Notes: generated by a model not told the origin, from the letters alone. 64,000 bases of DNA from Methanobacteriota archaeon (GCA_027064425.1 JAMOPO010000003.1:100607-164606), one strand, 5' to 3'; numbered from the stretch's first letter, positions 25,145-35,095 are shown. Translations and numbers: made by a program.

Positions 25145-26044
25145 ATGCCGATCGAGATCGACCTGGACTCCTGCCTGCTCTGCGAGGCCTGCGTCGCGGC
25201 CTGCCCGACCGGGGCCATCCGACGGGAAGATGACGACATGAACCACTGCATCGTGTGCGGAGCCTGCGCCAAGGCGTGCCCCAACGACGCGCTGGAGGTG
25301 GAGGACCTCGAGCGGGAGATCGACGGCGAGACGGCCGAGGTCAAGCGGATCGGCTGGCGGCCCGAGGAGTGCGAGAAGGAGGAGCCGCCGATCTGCGGTG
25401 AGCACTGCCCGCAGGAGATCCTGCGCATCGAGGACGGGTACCCCGAGCTGAAGGGCTTCTGCGTGATGTGCCTGCGGTGCATGGAGACGTGCCCGATCGA
25501 CGCGATCGGCGTCAAGGGCGTCGTCGAGCCCAAGTCCGAGCCGCCGGAGCACCCGGAGGACAAGGAGGTGTACGTGCACCCGGACCGGTGCGTCGGCTGC
25601 GCCTACTGCGTGCAGGTCTGCCCGAACGACGCGATCGAGCTGGTTTCGACCGACGAGGAGTTCTTCAAGGCCGAGGAGAACGAGTGGTCCCCAGTGTACG
25701 TGGACCCCGAGACGCTCGAGCTCAAGCAGGGGCGTAAGGTCGCCAGGATCGATGAGGACAAGTGCGCCGGCTGCACCCTGTGCGCCCAAGTGTGCCCGTG
25801 GGGCGCGATCACGGCCTCGCGGGAGGTCCCGGTTCAGCCCCGGGAGGTCGAGAACGAGGTGGATGAGGATGCCTGCGTCGGCTGCGGGGTCTGCGCCGAG
25901 GTCTGCCCGGGCAACCTCATCGAGGTGGACGGAGTGGCCAAGGTGCCCGAGAAGTGCCCCGCGTGCAAGCTCTGCGAGCGAGCGTGCCCGGTGGACGCCA
26001 TCAAGGTCAACGTCACCTACGAGCGCGCCGGAACCATGAAGTAA
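25145..26044 (+). CDS. polyferredoxin with seven 4Fe-4S motifs
   Basis: This 299-residue electron-transfer protein is made almost wholly of ferredoxin modules. I count seven CX2CX2CX3CP motifs: CLLCEACVAACP, CIVCGACAKACP, CVMCLRCMETCP, CVGCAYCVQVCP, CAGCTLCAQVCP, CVGCGVCAEVCP and CPACKLCERACP. A degenerate segment with four Cys (CEKEEPPICGEHCP) may hold a further cluster. Such proteins carry electrons between hydrogenases, heterodisulfide reductase or formylmethanofuran dehydrogenase in methanogens. Here the gene stands alone, with no hydrogenase or fwd genes next to it, so its partner cannot be named. Confidence 0.88.
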   Translation: MPIEIDLDSCLLCEACVAACPTGAIRREDDDMNHCIVCGACAKACPNDALEVEDLEREIDGETAEVKRIGWRPEECEKEEPPICGEHCPQEILRIEDGYPELKGFCVMCLRCMETCPIDAIGVKGVVEPKSEPPEHPEDKEVYVHPDRCVGCAYCVQVCPNDAIELVSTDEEFFKAEENEWSPVYVDPETLELKQGRKVARIDEDKCAGCTLCAQVCPWGAITASREVPVQPREVENEVDEDACVGCGVCAEVCPGNLIEVDGVAKVPEKCPACKLCERACPVDAIKVNVTYERAGTMK

Positions 26045-26075
26045 CGCCCCGTCCGCTCCCCCACCAGGGCGCTCC

Positions 26076-26870
26076 ATGAGGATCGGCTCGTACCAGCTCG
26101 GAGGCTCCTACCGCCCCGCGGTCTTCACGGACGACGGGGTGAAGGTGTACCAGGCCTCCTTCCGCGAGTTCCTCCAGGCCGCCCACTCCGGCGATCTCGA
26201 CGACCTAGACTACCAGCGAGTCCCCCTCCGCGAGGGCAGGATCGGTCCCCCGGTCCCCCGGCCGCCGAAGATCATCTGCTTCGGGCTGAACTACCGGGAG
26301 CACGTCGAGGAGCTGCGAGAGATGGGAATGGAGGTCCCGGAGAAGCCGGTGATGACCATGAAGGCGCCCACCGCCGTCATCGGCCACCTGGACACCGTCG
26401 TGATCCCGCGCGATGTGGGCCGCGTCGATCACGAGCTGGAGCTCGCGGTCGTGATCGGCGAGCGCTGCCGCCGAGTCTCCCCGGAGGAGGCTCGGGACGT
26501 TGTCTTGGGCTTCACGATCATCAACGACGTGACGGCCCGCGACGTCGAGCGGGAGGAGGGCCAGTGGGTCCGGGCCAAGAGCTACGACACGTTCGCGCCC
26601 ATGGGCCCCTGGATCGAGACGGAGCTTGAGCCCGAGAGCCTGGACATGCGCCTCGAGGTCAACGGTGAGGTCCGGCAGCGGGCCAACACGGACGACATGG
26701 TCATGGACCCGTACGAGCTCGTCGCGTACACCTCACAGGTGATGACGCTCGAGCCCGGGGACGTGATCGCGACGGGCACGCCACCCGGCGTCGGGCCCAT
26801 GGAACCCGAGGACAAGGTCGAGCTGACCATCGAGGGCATCGGCACGCTGACTCACTACGTGGGCAGGTAG
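26076..26870 (+). CDS. fumarylacetoacetate hydrolase (FAH) family protein
   Basis: This 264-residue enzyme has the FAH fold. KIICFGLNYREHVEEL marks the start of the catalytic domain, DHELELAVVIG holds the acidic metal ligands, GFTIINDVTARD is the conserved core and DVIATGTPPGVGPM is the C-terminal signature. Family members hydrolyse, decarboxylate or isomerise beta-diketo acids with Mg2+ (HpcE-like and oxaloacetate decarboxylase-like activities). The substrate in this organism is unknown. It is convergent with tiaS with a 52-base gap. Confidence 0.85.
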   Translation: MRIGSYQLGGSYRPAVFTDDGVKVYQASFREFLQAAHSGDLDDLDYQRVPLREGRIGPPVPRPPKIICFGLNYREHVEELREMGMEVPEKPVMTMKAPTAVIGHLDTVVIPRDVGRVDHELELAVVIGERCRRVSPEEARDVVLGFTIINDVTARDVEREEGQWVRAKSYDTFAPMGPWIETELEPESLDMRLEVNGEVRQRANTDDMVMDPYELVAYTSQVMTLEPGDVIATGTPPGVGPMEPEDKVELTIEGIGTLTHYVGR

Positions 26871-26922
26871 GGTGTCGGCAATCCTGTCAGTCGTCATCCG
26901 CACGCTCAGCCCTGGCCGCTCG

Positions 26923-28224
26923 TCATCCACCCTCCCGGATCGGGGAGGGCTCCAGCAGGCCCAGATCCACGAGGTACTCCGGCTTGGACAGGTGCCGCCG
27001 GGCCGCGGGGGGCGCCTCGTAAACCCGGCCCTCGACCAGCTCCCGAGGCACCTCCATCCGGACCTTGGCGTCCTCCGGCGCCCAGTCACCGCAGCGCCTG
27101 CACTTGAACCCTTTCCCCCGCCCGGCCGAGCTCATTCTCCGCTCACACCTACCGCAGATGGGTCGAATCTCCCGCTCCTCTCGGGCCAACTCCAACGGGA
27201 GGAGCTTCTCAACGTTGATCGTCCTGGGATGCTTCGGCGTCTCGGGCCTCACCGCGCCCGCCACCCGGATGACGTCGCCCGGCCGCAGCGCCTCCACGAC
27301 CTCCGTCAGCGGCCTCGCCGGGGCGAACGCCGCCAGGTCGACCCGGTTCCCGTCCTCGTCCTCGCACGGGACGACCACGTGTCCCCCGCGAATTCGGCGC
27401 GGCTCGCCCTCCACTCGAACCTCCACCACCACGCTCTCGTAGTCCGAGGCCTCCGACAGGTCCCCGACGGGTCGTAGGTGCGCGTCCGTCCCCTGGTTCG
27501 TTTCGAAGACGACGTAGTCGGCCACGGGCTCCCGGGTCTCGACGAGCTCCGGTACCAGCTCCTCGAGGACCCAGGCCTCCACGGCCCGCACGCCGTACAG
27601 GACGGGGCACGGCGTGTTGGGCGTGATCAGCACCTCACCGTGCAGCCGGTCCACGTTGTCGAAGGTGATCGGGAACGTGCGCTCGTCCATTCTCCACACC
27701 GAGTCCTCCACCACCCGGCGCTCTCGGCCCCAGAACCGCTCCTCCCGGTACGCGATCCCCTCGTAGGTCACCTCCCGCCCTCGCAGCCGCGCGAAGCCCA
27801 GCGCGGCGATCGCCCCCACGACGCCGCGCCCACTCCGGAGCACCTCCACCTCGTCGACGCGCTCCAGCACCTCGCTCGGGCCGACGATCCGTCGGACCGC
27901 CTCTTTATATACCACCTCGCAGGTCCTCGGGGGGCGGCGACCGGGGTAAAGCACCACCCCGGGCCGAGTCTCGGGATGATCACCGGTCAGCTCGTCGAGG
28001 ACACGCTCCACCACCTCCCTCACGTCCACCTCGCCCTCGACCCTCAAGGCCACCGCCGCGTTGCCCCTCGTCTTGAACGGAACGTTCGGATTCAGCCGGA
28101 CGAGGAACGGCCGGCCCACGCACTCCGCCCCGGCCCGCTCCAGCTCTCGCATCAGCCGGACCGCGGTGTAGGTGGTGCACCCACCGTCCGGCGCGTCGGT
28201 GTCGTCGAGGCCTATCCATAGCAT
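26923..28224 (-). CDS. tiaS: tRNA(Ile2) 2-agmatinylcytidine synthetase
   Basis: TiaS attaches agmatine to C34 of the tRNA-Ile with anticodon CAU so that it reads AUA as isoleucine, an archaeal-specific modification. The N-terminus LWIGLDDTDAPDGGCTTY is the TiaS phosphate-binding signature, and a ferredoxin-like and an OB-fold domain follow. The C-terminus carries a zinc ribbon (CGRCERRM and CRRCGDW). The length of 433 residues is normal. The ATG at 28224 lies 26 bases from the divergent small membrane protein gene. Confidence 0.93.
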   Translation of the reverse strand: MLWIGLDDTDAPDGGCTTYTAVRLMRELERAGAECVGRPFLVRLNPNVPFKTRGNAAVALRVEGEVDVREVVERVLDELTGDHPETRPGVVLYPGRRPPRTCEVVYKEAVRRIVGPSEVLERVDEVEVLRSGRGVVGAIAALGFARLRGREVTYEGIAYREERFWGRERRVVEDSVWRMDERTFPITFDNVDRLHGEVLITPNTPCPVLYGVRAVEAWVLEELVPELVETREPVADYVVFETNQGTDAHLRPVGDLSEASDYESVVVEVRVEGEPRRIRGGHVVVPCEDEDGNRVDLAAFAPARPLTEVVEALRPGDVIRVAGAVRPETPKHPRTINVEKLLPLELAREEREIRPICGRCERRMSSAGRGKGFKCRRCGDWAPEDAKVRMEVPRELVEGRVYEAPPAARRHLSKPEYLVDLGLLEPSPIREGG

Positions 28225-28250
28225 GACAGACCGCCCGAGGGGAGGTGAGG

Positions 28251-28442
28251 ATGGCGAGCCAAAAGATGGTCGCGGCCGTCGTGGCTCACCTGCTCCCCTT
28301 CTTCATGGGCGGCGCCGGCATCTGCTTCCTGCTCCTCGCCTCCCTGCAGGACGATGAGGCGCTGCGGAGGCTGGGGCTCCTCCTGGTGATCCTCACCGGG
28401 CCGATATCGGTCGCGGTCTCCCTAGCCATCGTAGGGGGGTGA
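28251..28442 (+). CDS. small two-helix membrane protein
   Basis: This 63-residue protein is composed of two hydrophobic helices (about 7-30 and 38-60) joined by QDDEALRRLG. GGAGGTGAGG sits directly before the ATG at 28251; since an in-frame GTG at 28245 is part of that ribosome binding site, the ATG is preferred. The stop overlaps the GTG of the next gene as GTGA, so the two are probably translated together. No family is recognised. Confidence 0.6.
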   Translation: MASQKMVAAVVAHLLPFFMGGAGICFLLLASLQDDEALRRLGLLLVILTGPISVAVSLAIVGG

Positions 28443-29434
28443 GCGGGCTGAACGTACGGGAGGAGCTGCTATCGGACCTGGAGGAGTTCCTGAGGTCAGG
28501 TGGGCACGAGGTCGTCCGGGTAGACCGCGCCTGCTTCGACCTCCTCGTGATCACGAGGGACGGGCGCTCCTTCATCGTCAAGGTGCTCACGAACGTGGAC
28601 GGGCTGCGGAAGGAGGTAGCGGAGGACCTCAAGGTGATCTCCCACTTCCTGGAGGCCGTGCCGGTTATCGTCGCGCTGCGTCGCCGGTCCGGCCCTCTGG
28701 AGCGCGGGGTGGTGTATCACCGGTACGAGATCCCCGTGATGGAGCCCATCACGTTCGCGAAGACCATCGAGGGCGAGCCGCCCAGGGCCGTGGCCGATCG
28801 GGGCGGGAAGTACGTCGAGGTCAGGGAGGAGGAGGTCGAGAGCGTCCGCGTGTCGAGCGTGCGGCGCCGGCAGCTGAAGCTGGAGGGTGGTCGGGTCAGT
28901 CTGGCCCGGGCCGAGGAGGCGGAGATCGAGGGCGTCCCGGTGCGCTTTCGGGTGCCGGAGCGCGTCGACACGGGCAAGGACCGGATGACGCGGTTCGAGC
29001 GCCGGGTGGCCAAGCACCTCGAGCGGATGGGCGCCGAGCGCACGGGCAAGGTTCGCCGGGCTCCCTTCGAGCTCCTGGCTAAGGACGGGGACACGGTCCT
29101 GGTGCAGTCGGAGGACGTGAGCAGCCGGGAGTCGATGGCCCTCCGGGACGTGGTTCAGGTCACGGGCTCGATCGGGTTCGTGGTCACGCGGAAGCGGCGC
29201 AAGCGCGCCTCGTGCCTGCCGACCATCGACCTGGAGACGCTGGAGGATCTGAAGGACATCGAGGACCTGAAGGAGTACCTGGAGGAGCACGACCCGTCGG
29301 AGAAGATCCGCGAGCTGGTCGAGGAGGCCGGGGTCACCTCGCCCAAGGAGATCGCGAGGCGCACGGGGCTCAGCGAGTCCGTGATCCGGGAGCTCCTCAG
29401 GCGCATGACCGCCGAAGGCGACCAAAAGTTTTAA
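28439..29434 (+). CDS. putative HTH transcriptional regulator (COG1395-type)
   Basis: This 331-residue protein is related to an archaeal-specific family of putative HTH regulators. The N-terminal 110 residues form a nuclease/Holliday-junction-resolvase-like alpha/beta fold ([20 protein letters not shown], then [21 protein letters not shown]). A second domain of similar type lies around residues 185-255. The C-terminal segment [20 protein letters not shown] is a clear helix-turn-helix. The target is unknown. It starts with GTG overlapping the previous stop. Its own TAA lies inside the thermosome promoter. Confidence 0.7.
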   Translation: MSGLNVREELLSDLEEFLRSGGHEVVRVDRACFDLLVITRDGRSFIVKVLTNVDGLRKEVAEDLKVISHFLEAVPVIVALRRRSGPLERGVVYHRYEIPVMEPITFAKTIEGEPPRAVADRGGKYVEVREEEVESVRVSSVRRRQLKLEGGRVSLARAEEAEIEGVPVRFRVPERVDTGKDRMTRFERRVAKHLERMGAERTGKVRRAPFELLAKDGDTVLVQSEDVSSRESMALRDVVQVTGSIGFVVTRKRRKRASCLPTIDLETLEDLKDIEDLKEYLEEHDPSEKIRELVEEAGVTSPKEIARRTGLSESVIRELLRRMTAEGDQKF

Positions 29435-29440
29435 ATATAA
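29428..29440 (+). promoter_or_regulatory. strong TATA box of the thermosome gene
   Basis: GTTTTAAATATAA is the most canonical archaeal box A (TTTAAATA) in the window. It predicts a start site near 29460 and a leader of roughly 25 bases before the ATG at 29487, with GGGGGAAGGGGG as a possible ribosome binding region. It overlaps the stop codon of the COG1395 gene. Confidence 0.8.
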
Positions 29441-29486
29441 GTGCTCGGAGGTCAGCCCCGGAGCGGGGGAAGGGGGTCGAGCCGAA

Positions 29487-31133
29487 ATGGCCATGCTAGC
29501 TGGTGACGGGCGGCAGGTCCTGATCCTGCCCGAGGGTTACCAGCGGTTCGTGGGTCGTGACGCGCAGCGGATGAACATCATGGCGGCGCGAGTCGTCGCC
29601 GAGACCGTGCGGACCACGCTCGGTCCGATGGGCATGGACAAAATGCTCGTCGACGAGATGGGCGACGTGGTCGTCACCAACGACGGCGTGACCATCCTCG
29701 AGGAGATGGACATCGAGCACCCAGCCGCCAAGATGGTCGTGGAGGTCGCGAAGACGCAGGAGGACGAGGTCGGTGACGGTACGACCACGGCCGTCGTGCT
29801 GGCCGGTGAGCTGCTGCACAAGGCCGAGGACCTGCTGCAGCAGGACATCCACCCGACCGTGATCGCGCGCGGCTTCCGGATGGCGGTCGAGAAGGCCGAG
29901 GAGATCCTGGAGGAGATCGCCGAGGAGATCGACCCGGACGACGAGGAGACGCTGAAGAAGATCGCGAAGACCGCGATGACCGGTAAGGGCGTCGAGAAGG
30001 CCCGAGACCACCTGGCCGAGCTGGTCGTGAGGGCCGTCAAGCAGGTGGCCGAGGAGGAGGATGACAAGATCGTCATCGACACGGACCACATCAAGCTGGA
30101 GAAGAAGGAGGGTGGCGGCCTAGAGGACACCGAGCTGGTCCAGGGTATGGTCATCGACAAGGAGCGAGTGCACCCGGGCATGCCGCGGCGGGTTGAGAAC
30201 GCCAAGATCGCCCTACTGAACTGCCCGATCGAGGTGAAGGAGACCGAGACGGACGCCGAGATCCGGATCACGGACCCGGAGCAGCTGCAGGCCTTCGTCG
30301 AAGAGGAGGAGAAGATGCTGAAGGAGATGGTGGACAAGATCGCCGAGACCGGCGCGAACGTGGTCTTCTGCCAGAAGGGTATCGACGACCTGGCCCAGCA
30401 CTACCTGGCGAAGAAGGGCATCCTGGCCGTCCGGCGCGTCAAGAAGTCCGACATGCAGAAGCTGGCTAGGGCCACCGGCGGTCGGATCGTGACCAACATC
30501 GACGACCTGAGCGAGGACGACCTAGGTGAGGCCGAGGTCGTCGAGGAGCGGAAGGTCGCGGGCGACAAGATGATCTTCGTCGAGGGCTGCAAGGACCCGA
30601 AGTCGGTCACCATCCTGATCCGCGGCGGTACGGAGCACGTCGTGGACGAGGCCGAGCGAGCCATCGAGGACGCGATCGGAGTCGTGGCCGCCGCGCTCGA
30701 GGACGGCAAGGTCGTGGCCGGCGGTGGCGCGCCAGAGATCGAGGTCGCCCGGCGGCTGAGGGACTACGCGGACAAGGTCGAGGGCCGCGAGCAGCTGGCG
30801 GTCGAGGCGTTCGCGGACGCGCTGGAGATCATCCCGCGGACGCTGGCCGAGAACAGCGGACTGGACCCGATCGACGTGCTGGTGCAGCTGCGAGCCAAGC
30901 ACGAGGAGGGTGACGTGACCGCCGGCGTCGACGTCTACGACGGCGAGATCAAGGACATGCTCGAGGAGGGCGTCGTCGAGCCACTGCGAGTGAAGACGCA
31001 GGCACTGGCGAGCGCCACCGAGGCGGCGGAGATGATCCTGCGGATCGACGACGTCATCGCCGCCCGGGAGCTGAGCAAGGAGGAGGAAGAGGAAGAGGAG
31101 GAGAGCGGCGGTAGCAGCAGCACCGAGTTCTAA
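29487..31133 (+). CDS. ths: thermosome subunit (group II chaperonin)
   Basis: This ATP-driven cytosolic chaperonin refolds proteins and is abundant in hyperthermophiles. The 548 residues include [14 protein letters not shown] near the N-terminus, [12 protein letters not shown], the ATPase motif [12 protein letters not shown] and the late [15 protein letters not shown], all standard for CCT and thermosome subunits. The C-terminal tail is Glu-rich and ends SGGSSSTEF rather than in the GGM repeats seen in many homologues. The strong promoter at 29428 fits high expression. A palindromic region (31172-31211) follows the stop. Confidence 0.97.
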   Translation: MAMLAGDGRQVLILPEGYQRFVGRDAQRMNIMAARVVAETVRTTLGPMGMDKMLVDEMGDVVVTNDGVTILEEMDIEHPAAKMVVEVAKTQEDEVGDGTTTAVVLAGELLHKAEDLLQQDIHPTVIARGFRMAVEKAEEILEEIAEEIDPDDEETLKKIAKTAMTGKGVEKARDHLAELVVRAVKQVAEEEDDKIVIDTDHIKLEKKEGGGLEDTELVQGMVIDKERVHPGMPRRVENAKIALLNCPIEVKETETDAEIRITDPEQLQAFVEEEEKMLKEMVDKIAETGANVVFCQKGIDDLAQHYLAKKGILAVRRVKKSDMQKLARATGGRIVTNIDDLSEDDLGEAEVVEERKVAGDKMIFVEGCKDPKSVTILIRGGTEHVVDEAERAIEDAIGVVAAALEDGKVVAGGGAPEIEVARRLRDYADKVEGREQLAVEAFADALEIIPRTLAENSGLDPIDVLVQLRAKHEEGDVTAGVDVYDGEIKDMLEEGVVEPLRVKTQALASATEAAEMILRIDDVIAARELSKEEEEEEEESGGSSSTEF

Positions 31134-31171
31134 ACCCTCACCCCCTCACGCCCAAAACATTCTTCCCGCAG

Positions 31172-31211
31172 ATCGTTACGAACCTCGTATCGTTATGGCT
31201 CTCATAACGAT
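31172..31211. promoter_or_regulatory. palindrome ATCGTTATG-N5-CATAACGAT plus an extra half-site (site 2 of 4)
   Basis: A perfect 9-base inverted repeat lies at 31189-31211 with a 5-base spacer (gctct). It is preceded at 31172-31180 by ATCGTTACG, a third half-site 17 bases upstream in direct orientation. It sits in the 93-base gap between the convergent thermosome and TIGR00304 genes, so it is downstream of both. No T tract follows. The role is unknown. Confidence 0.6.
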
Positions 31212-31226
31212 CGGTCGGGCGGGGAG

Positions 31227-31484
31227 CTAGAGCTCTTTCAGCCCCCACCACATCGCGATCGCGAGCACCATCAGCACCAGCGCCACCAGGGCGGCCAGCA
31301 GCGCCATCTTAGGCGAGCTGCCCACCACTATCGGGACCGGCCCGATTAGGATCACGCCGGCCCACTCCCCACGCCCCGACGCACTCTTAACCGCCATCAG
31401 CAGGATCGCCACCGCCGTCAGCAGCACCCCCAGCAGCGTAACCAGCAGCCCCACCCACACGAGATCCTCCAGCTTCACCCTCAT
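31227..31484 (-). CDS. TIGR00304 family small membrane protein
   Basis: This 85-residue protein has two membrane helices (about 8-32 and 60-80) around the conserved GVILIGPVPIVVGSS loop, the signature of the archaeal TIGR00304/DUF131 family of unknown function. Its ATG at 31484 lies 20 bases from the divergent secF start. The two share a tight promoter region, but no functional link to secretion is proven. Confidence 0.75.
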   Translation of the reverse strand: MRVKLEDLVWVGLLVTLLGVLLTAVAILLMAVKSASGRGEWAGVILIGPVPIVVGSSPKMALLAALVALVLMVLAIAMWWGLKEL

Positions 31485-31504
31485 CCCCCCGGGGTGACCG
31501 GCGC

Positions 31505-32329
31505 TTGAGGGTGCTGGAAGCGTACGTCGGGAACCTCGGGCGGCTGCTGATCGTCACGCTCGCGTTCACCGCGGCGTGCGCCGGGTCCCTCGTAACGCTG
31601 GGGGTGAAAATGGGCGTTGACCTTAAGGGAGGGACCATGCTGGTCGTCAAGTCAGACCAGGACCCGGACACGCTCGCGCGGAGGTCGGCCCGGGTTCTCG
31701 GCGTCCCGGACGTGCAGGCGGTCCGGTCGTCCCAGGGCGTGATTCTGCTCCAGGTGCCCAGGTACCTGTCCGCGGACGCGGTCCCCCGCCTGGAGCGGGC
31801 GCTGCACGTCAAGGTCGAGTCGATGCAAACCGTCGGACCTGCGCTGGGCCGGGCCTTCTGGAAGAGCGTGAAGATCGCGGTCCCGCTGGCCATCGTCGCC
31901 GTCGCGGTGATAGTCTTCGGAATCTTCCGCCGACCGCTGCTGAGCGCGACGGTCCTGGCGGCCCTGGGGCTGGACCTGCTCGACGCGCTGGGGCTCATGG
32001 CGCTGACGGGCATCCCGCTGACGCTCGCCAGCTTCGCCGGCCTGCTCATGATCATCGGCTACGCGGTGGACAGCAACATCCTCCTCTCCATGTACACGGT
32101 CAAGCGCCGCCGGGCCCGCACGGTGGACGAGGCCATCCAGGAGTCGTTCAAGACGGGCATGACCATGGTCATGACCACGGCCGCGGCGGCGGGCGCCCTG
32201 TTCCTGCTCTCCACCTCGGAGGCCATGTTCGAGATCGCGGCGGTGGTCGTGTTCGGCCTCATCGCCGACGTGCTCAACACCTGGGTGTTCAACGCCTGGG
32301 TGATCCGAGAGAAGATCGCGGGGAGATGA
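31505..32329 (+). CDS. secF: protein translocase subunit SecF
   Basis: SecF is an accessory membrane subunit of the Sec translocon and, with SecD, assists late steps of protein export. The 274 residues have one N-terminal helix, the DLKGGTMLVV motif of the first extracytoplasmic domain, and five C-terminal helices with LMIIGYAVDSNILLSMYTVKRR, the RND-family signature that holds the functional Asp. In archaea secF usually precedes secD, as here. It starts at TTG 31505 and is followed after 3 bases by secD. Confidence 0.93.
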   Translation: MRVLEAYVGNLGRLLIVTLAFTAACAGSLVTLGVKMGVDLKGGTMLVVKSDQDPDTLARRSARVLGVPDVQAVRSSQGVILLQVPRYLSADAVPRLERALHVKVESMQTVGPALGRAFWKSVKIAVPLAIVAVAVIVFGIFRRPLLSATVLAALGLDLLDALGLMALTGIPLTLASFAGLLMIIGYAVDSNILLSMYTVKRRRARTVDEAIQESFKTGMTMVMTTAAAAGALFLLSTSEAMFEIAAVVVFGLIADVLNTWVFNAWVIREKIAGR

Positions 32330-32332
32330 GCG

Positions 32333-33541
32333 TTGAGCGTGGCCTGGCTGCGGGAGCACTGGCGGCTTTTGGTCATCTGCCTCGTCTGGATCGTGTCCGC
32401 CGCCTCGCTGACCACGAAGGGGCTGAACCTGGGCCTGGAGCTCAAGGGCGGCACGATGGTCATCGCCCGCACGGACCACCCGCTCAGCAAGAAGGAGATG
32501 GACCAGGCGGTCTCGGTCCTCCAGAGCCGCCTCTCCACCTTCGGCTTCAAGGGGATCAAGGTGCAGCCGGTGGGTCGGGACCACATCATCGTGATGATGC
32601 CTGGGACGCCGCCCAAGGAGGCGGTCGAGCTGATCACCCGACCGGGCCGGTTCGAGGCGAAGTACAGGGGCAAGACCGTGCTCACGGGCCAGGACATCGA
32701 GGCGGTCGAGTCCTACCGGATCCAGCGGGTCGAGGGCGGGTACCGGTGGGAGGTGCCCTTCCGGCTGACCCCGCAGGGGGCGCGCCGGTTCGCCGAGGTG
32801 GCTAAGAGGGCCCCCGGTCAGCCGATCGACATGTACCTGGACAACAGGAAGGTCTCCAGCCCGCGGATCTCCCAGGAGCTGGCCATGGCGGCGGCTTCCG
32901 GCCACATGGAACGTGAAATCGAGATCCAGGGCGGCGCGCCCACGCGGGAGCAGGCCGAGCGGGAGGCCAAGGAGATCATGGCGATGCTCAGGTCGGGCCA
33001 GCTGCCGGCGAAGCTCATTCCTGAGGGCGTGTACTCCGTCTCCGCAACGCTCGGTCAGAACTTCCTGAAAATGGCCCTGATCGCCGGCTCGATCGCCTTC
33101 GTCGCGGTGGCCCTGATCATCGCGCTGAGGTACCGGGAGCTGCGCGTGGTGGGGCCGATCCTGTTCACGGGCTCCTCGGAGGTCGCCTTCCTGCTCGGAA
33201 CGGCGTCGCTCACCGGCTACACCATCGACCTGCCGGCGCTCGCGGGAATCATCCTGTCGATCGGTAGCGGCGTCGACGACCTGATCGTGATCACCGACGA
33301 GATCATCCGCGGCGAGCGTAGGGGTGAGGAGGCCCCGCTGAGGCAGCGGATCAAGCGCGCGTTCAGCGTCGTCGTCGCCGCGTTCGCGACGCTGGCGGCG
33401 GCTATGGCCGCGCTGTTCTTCGCGGGAATGGGCCTCCTGAAGGGGTTCGCGATCATGACCGTGCTGGGAGCGCTGTACGGCGTAGCCATCACCCGGCCCG
33501 TCTACGCGGACCTCCTGCGAAGGCTGCTGCAGGAGGAGTGA
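32333..33541 (+). CDS. secD: protein translocase subunit SecD
   Basis: SecD is the partner of SecF. The 402 residues have an N-terminal helix, GLELKGGTMVIARTD, a large extracytoplasmic domain (about 35-240) and a membrane domain with LAGIILSIGSGVDDLIVITDEI, the conserved helix carrying the functional Asp. The archaeal protein is shorter than bacterial SecD because part of the first periplasmic domain is reduced. It starts at a TTG right after the secF TGA. The following trkH gene begins 12 bases later. Confidence 0.93.
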   Translation: MSVAWLREHWRLLVICLVWIVSAASLTTKGLNLGLELKGGTMVIARTDHPLSKKEMDQAVSVLQSRLSTFGFKGIKVQPVGRDHIIVMMPGTPPKEAVELITRPGRFEAKYRGKTVLTGQDIEAVESYRIQRVEGGYRWEVPFRLTPQGARRFAEVAKRAPGQPIDMYLDNRKVSSPRISQELAMAAASGHMEREIEIQGGAPTREQAEREAKEIMAMLRSGQLPAKLIPEGVYSVSATLGQNFLKMALIAGSIAFVAVALIIALRYRELRVVGPILFTGSSEVAFLLGTASLTGYTIDLPALAGIILSIGSGVDDLIVITDEIIRGERRGEEAPLRQRIKRAFSVVVAAFATLAAAMAALFFAGMGLLKGFAIMTVLGALYGVAITRPVYADLLRRLLQEE

Positions 33542-33553
33542 CGGGGGGAGCCC

Positions 33554-35095
33554 GTGACGAACCCGATCATGGACTTAAAAGTGGTAGGCAGGACCCTGGG
33601 CGCGGTGGTCAAAGCCTCCTCCGCGCTGCCCCTCCTTCCCATCCCGGTCGCGCTGGTGTATCACGAGTTCTCTTGCGTCCCCTCCTTCCTCGTTACCTTC
33701 GCCCTGATGCTCGTTCTCGGGCTCCTCCTCGAACGCATCCCGGGCGACGAGCGTCAGGTTCGTCCCCGGCACGCCATGGTGTCGGTGCCCCTCCTCTGGC
33801 TGCTGATTCCGCTGCTCACGGCGATCCCCTACCGCACGTGCGAGCGGATGTCTTGGCTCGACGCCTACTTCGAGAGCATGTCCGGTTGGACCACGACCGG
33901 GCTCACGGTCCTCCCGGACATCGACCACGCCCACCGGTCGATCCTCTTCTGGCGGAGCCTAGAGCAGTGGGTGGGAGGGCTGGGCCTCGTCGTGACGGTG
34001 ATCAGCATCCTCCGGTTCGAGACCCCGAGCCTGCTGTACGTGGCGGAGGCCCGGGAGGAGCGAATTCGGCCGAACGTCGTCAACACCGCCAAGGAGATGT
34101 GGAAGATTTACGCGGTCATCACGGCGGCCGGCACCCTGCTCCTCTGGGCCCTGGGCATGAGCCCGTTCGACGCGCTCAATCACGCGATGACGGCCGTCGC
34201 CACGGGCGGGTTCTCGACCCGAGCGGACAGCATCGCCGCCTACCGCTCGCCCGCGATCGAGCTCGTCACGGCCCTCCTCATGGTCCTCGGCGCGACGAGC
34301 TTCGTAACCCACTACCGCGCGGCCAAGACCCTGCGCGTGCACCCCGGAGGGCGACTCCGGCGGCTTCTCCGTGCCCTGAAGCACTACGCCCAGGACCTGC
34401 AGTTCCTCGTGATGCTGGCGCTGATCCTGGCCACCACCGCGTACATGGCCCTGCACGCAAAGACGCCGCTCCCGGAGGCGCTCCGCTGCTACGGGTATCA
34501 GGCCGTGTCAGCCATCACCTGCTGCGGGTTCTCGAACGCGAACGTGCCCAGCTTCCCCGACTACGCCAAGCTAGCCCTCACCGTGCTCATGATCATCGGC
34601 GGCTCCACGGCCTCAACCGCAGGCGCCATCAAGGTCCTGAGGTTCCTCATCATGGCGGAGGCCATCCGGGTCGCGATCGCGCGGCGGACGCGTCCCGTCC
34701 GCGGGGTGATCGTGCCCAAGATCCGGGACCGGGCCCTTTCGGAGGAGGAGATCGTCGACGCGTTCACGATCGCCGCATCTTACCTGTTCTTCGTCGTCGT
34801 GGGCACGTTCATCCTCGTCAAGTGGTACGGCTACGACCCCGTTGACGCGCTGTTCGAGGTCGCGTCCGCGCAGGGTGGTGTCGGGCTCTCCTCCGGGATC
34901 ACCGGCCCCGACGCCCCGGCTGGCGTGAAGGCCCTCCTGATCTTTCACATGTGGATCGGCCGGCTCGAGGTCCTGCCGTGCCTGGCGGCGATGTACTGGG
35001 CTCTCACCATGCTCAAGGGCCTCGTCACTCCGGGGGCGAGGGTACTTGCACGTGATCATCGTGGGAGGAGGGCGGGTGGGCCGGATTCTGGCTGA
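33554..35095 (+). CDS. trkH: TrkH/KtrB-type potassium transporter, membrane subunit
   Basis: This 513-residue membrane protein of the Trk/Ktr/HKT family has about 10 hydrophobic segments. The selectivity-filter glycine segments are visible: MSGWTTTGLT in the first pore loop, MTAVATGGFST in the second, AITCCGFSNA in the third and SAQGGVGLSSG in the fourth. It takes up K+, which Methanopyrus accumulates to very high levels. The last 16 residues (beyond 35046) look like a shadow of the overlapping trkA start. It is very likely an operon with trkA. Confidence 0.9.
   Translation: MTNPIMDLKVVGRTLGAVVKASSALPLLPIPVALVYHEFSCVPSFLVTFALMLVLGLLLERIPGDERQVRPRHAMVSVPLLWLLIPLLTAIPYRTCERMSWLDAYFESMSGWTTTGLTVLPDIDHAHRSILFWRSLEQWVGGLGLVVTVISILRFETPSLLYVAEAREERIRPNVVNTAKEMWKIYAVITAAGTLLLWALGMSPFDALNHAMTAVATGGFSTRADSIAAYRSPAIELVTALLMVLGATSFVTHYRAAKTLRVHPGGRLRRLLRALKHYAQDLQFLVMLALILATTAYMALHAKTPLPEALRCYGYQAVSAITCCGFSNANVPSFPDYAKLALTVLMIIGGSTASTAGAIKVLRFLIMAEAIRVAIARRTRPVRGVIVPKIRDRALSEEEIVDAFTIAASYLFFVVVGTFILVKWYGYDPVDALFEVASAQGGVGLSSGITGPDAPAGVKALLIFHMWIGRLEVLPCLAAMYWALTMLKGLVTPGARVLARDHRGRRAGGPDSG

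Noticed and set aside
26871..26930. Possible C/D box small RNA on the minus strand after tiaS
   Set aside because: GGATGACGA and CTGA occur twice, but the C box lacks the first U and the spacing between the second C-like and D-like boxes is only about 2 bases.
27900..27912. TTTATATACC as a promoter
   Set aside because: It lies within the tiaS coding region, encoding part of VVYKEAV, with no gene starting at the proper distance.
33538..34845. 435-codon plus frame overlapping trkH
   Set aside because: Arg/Pro/Ala-rich shadow in a second frame of trkH, whose selectivity-filter motifs are intact.
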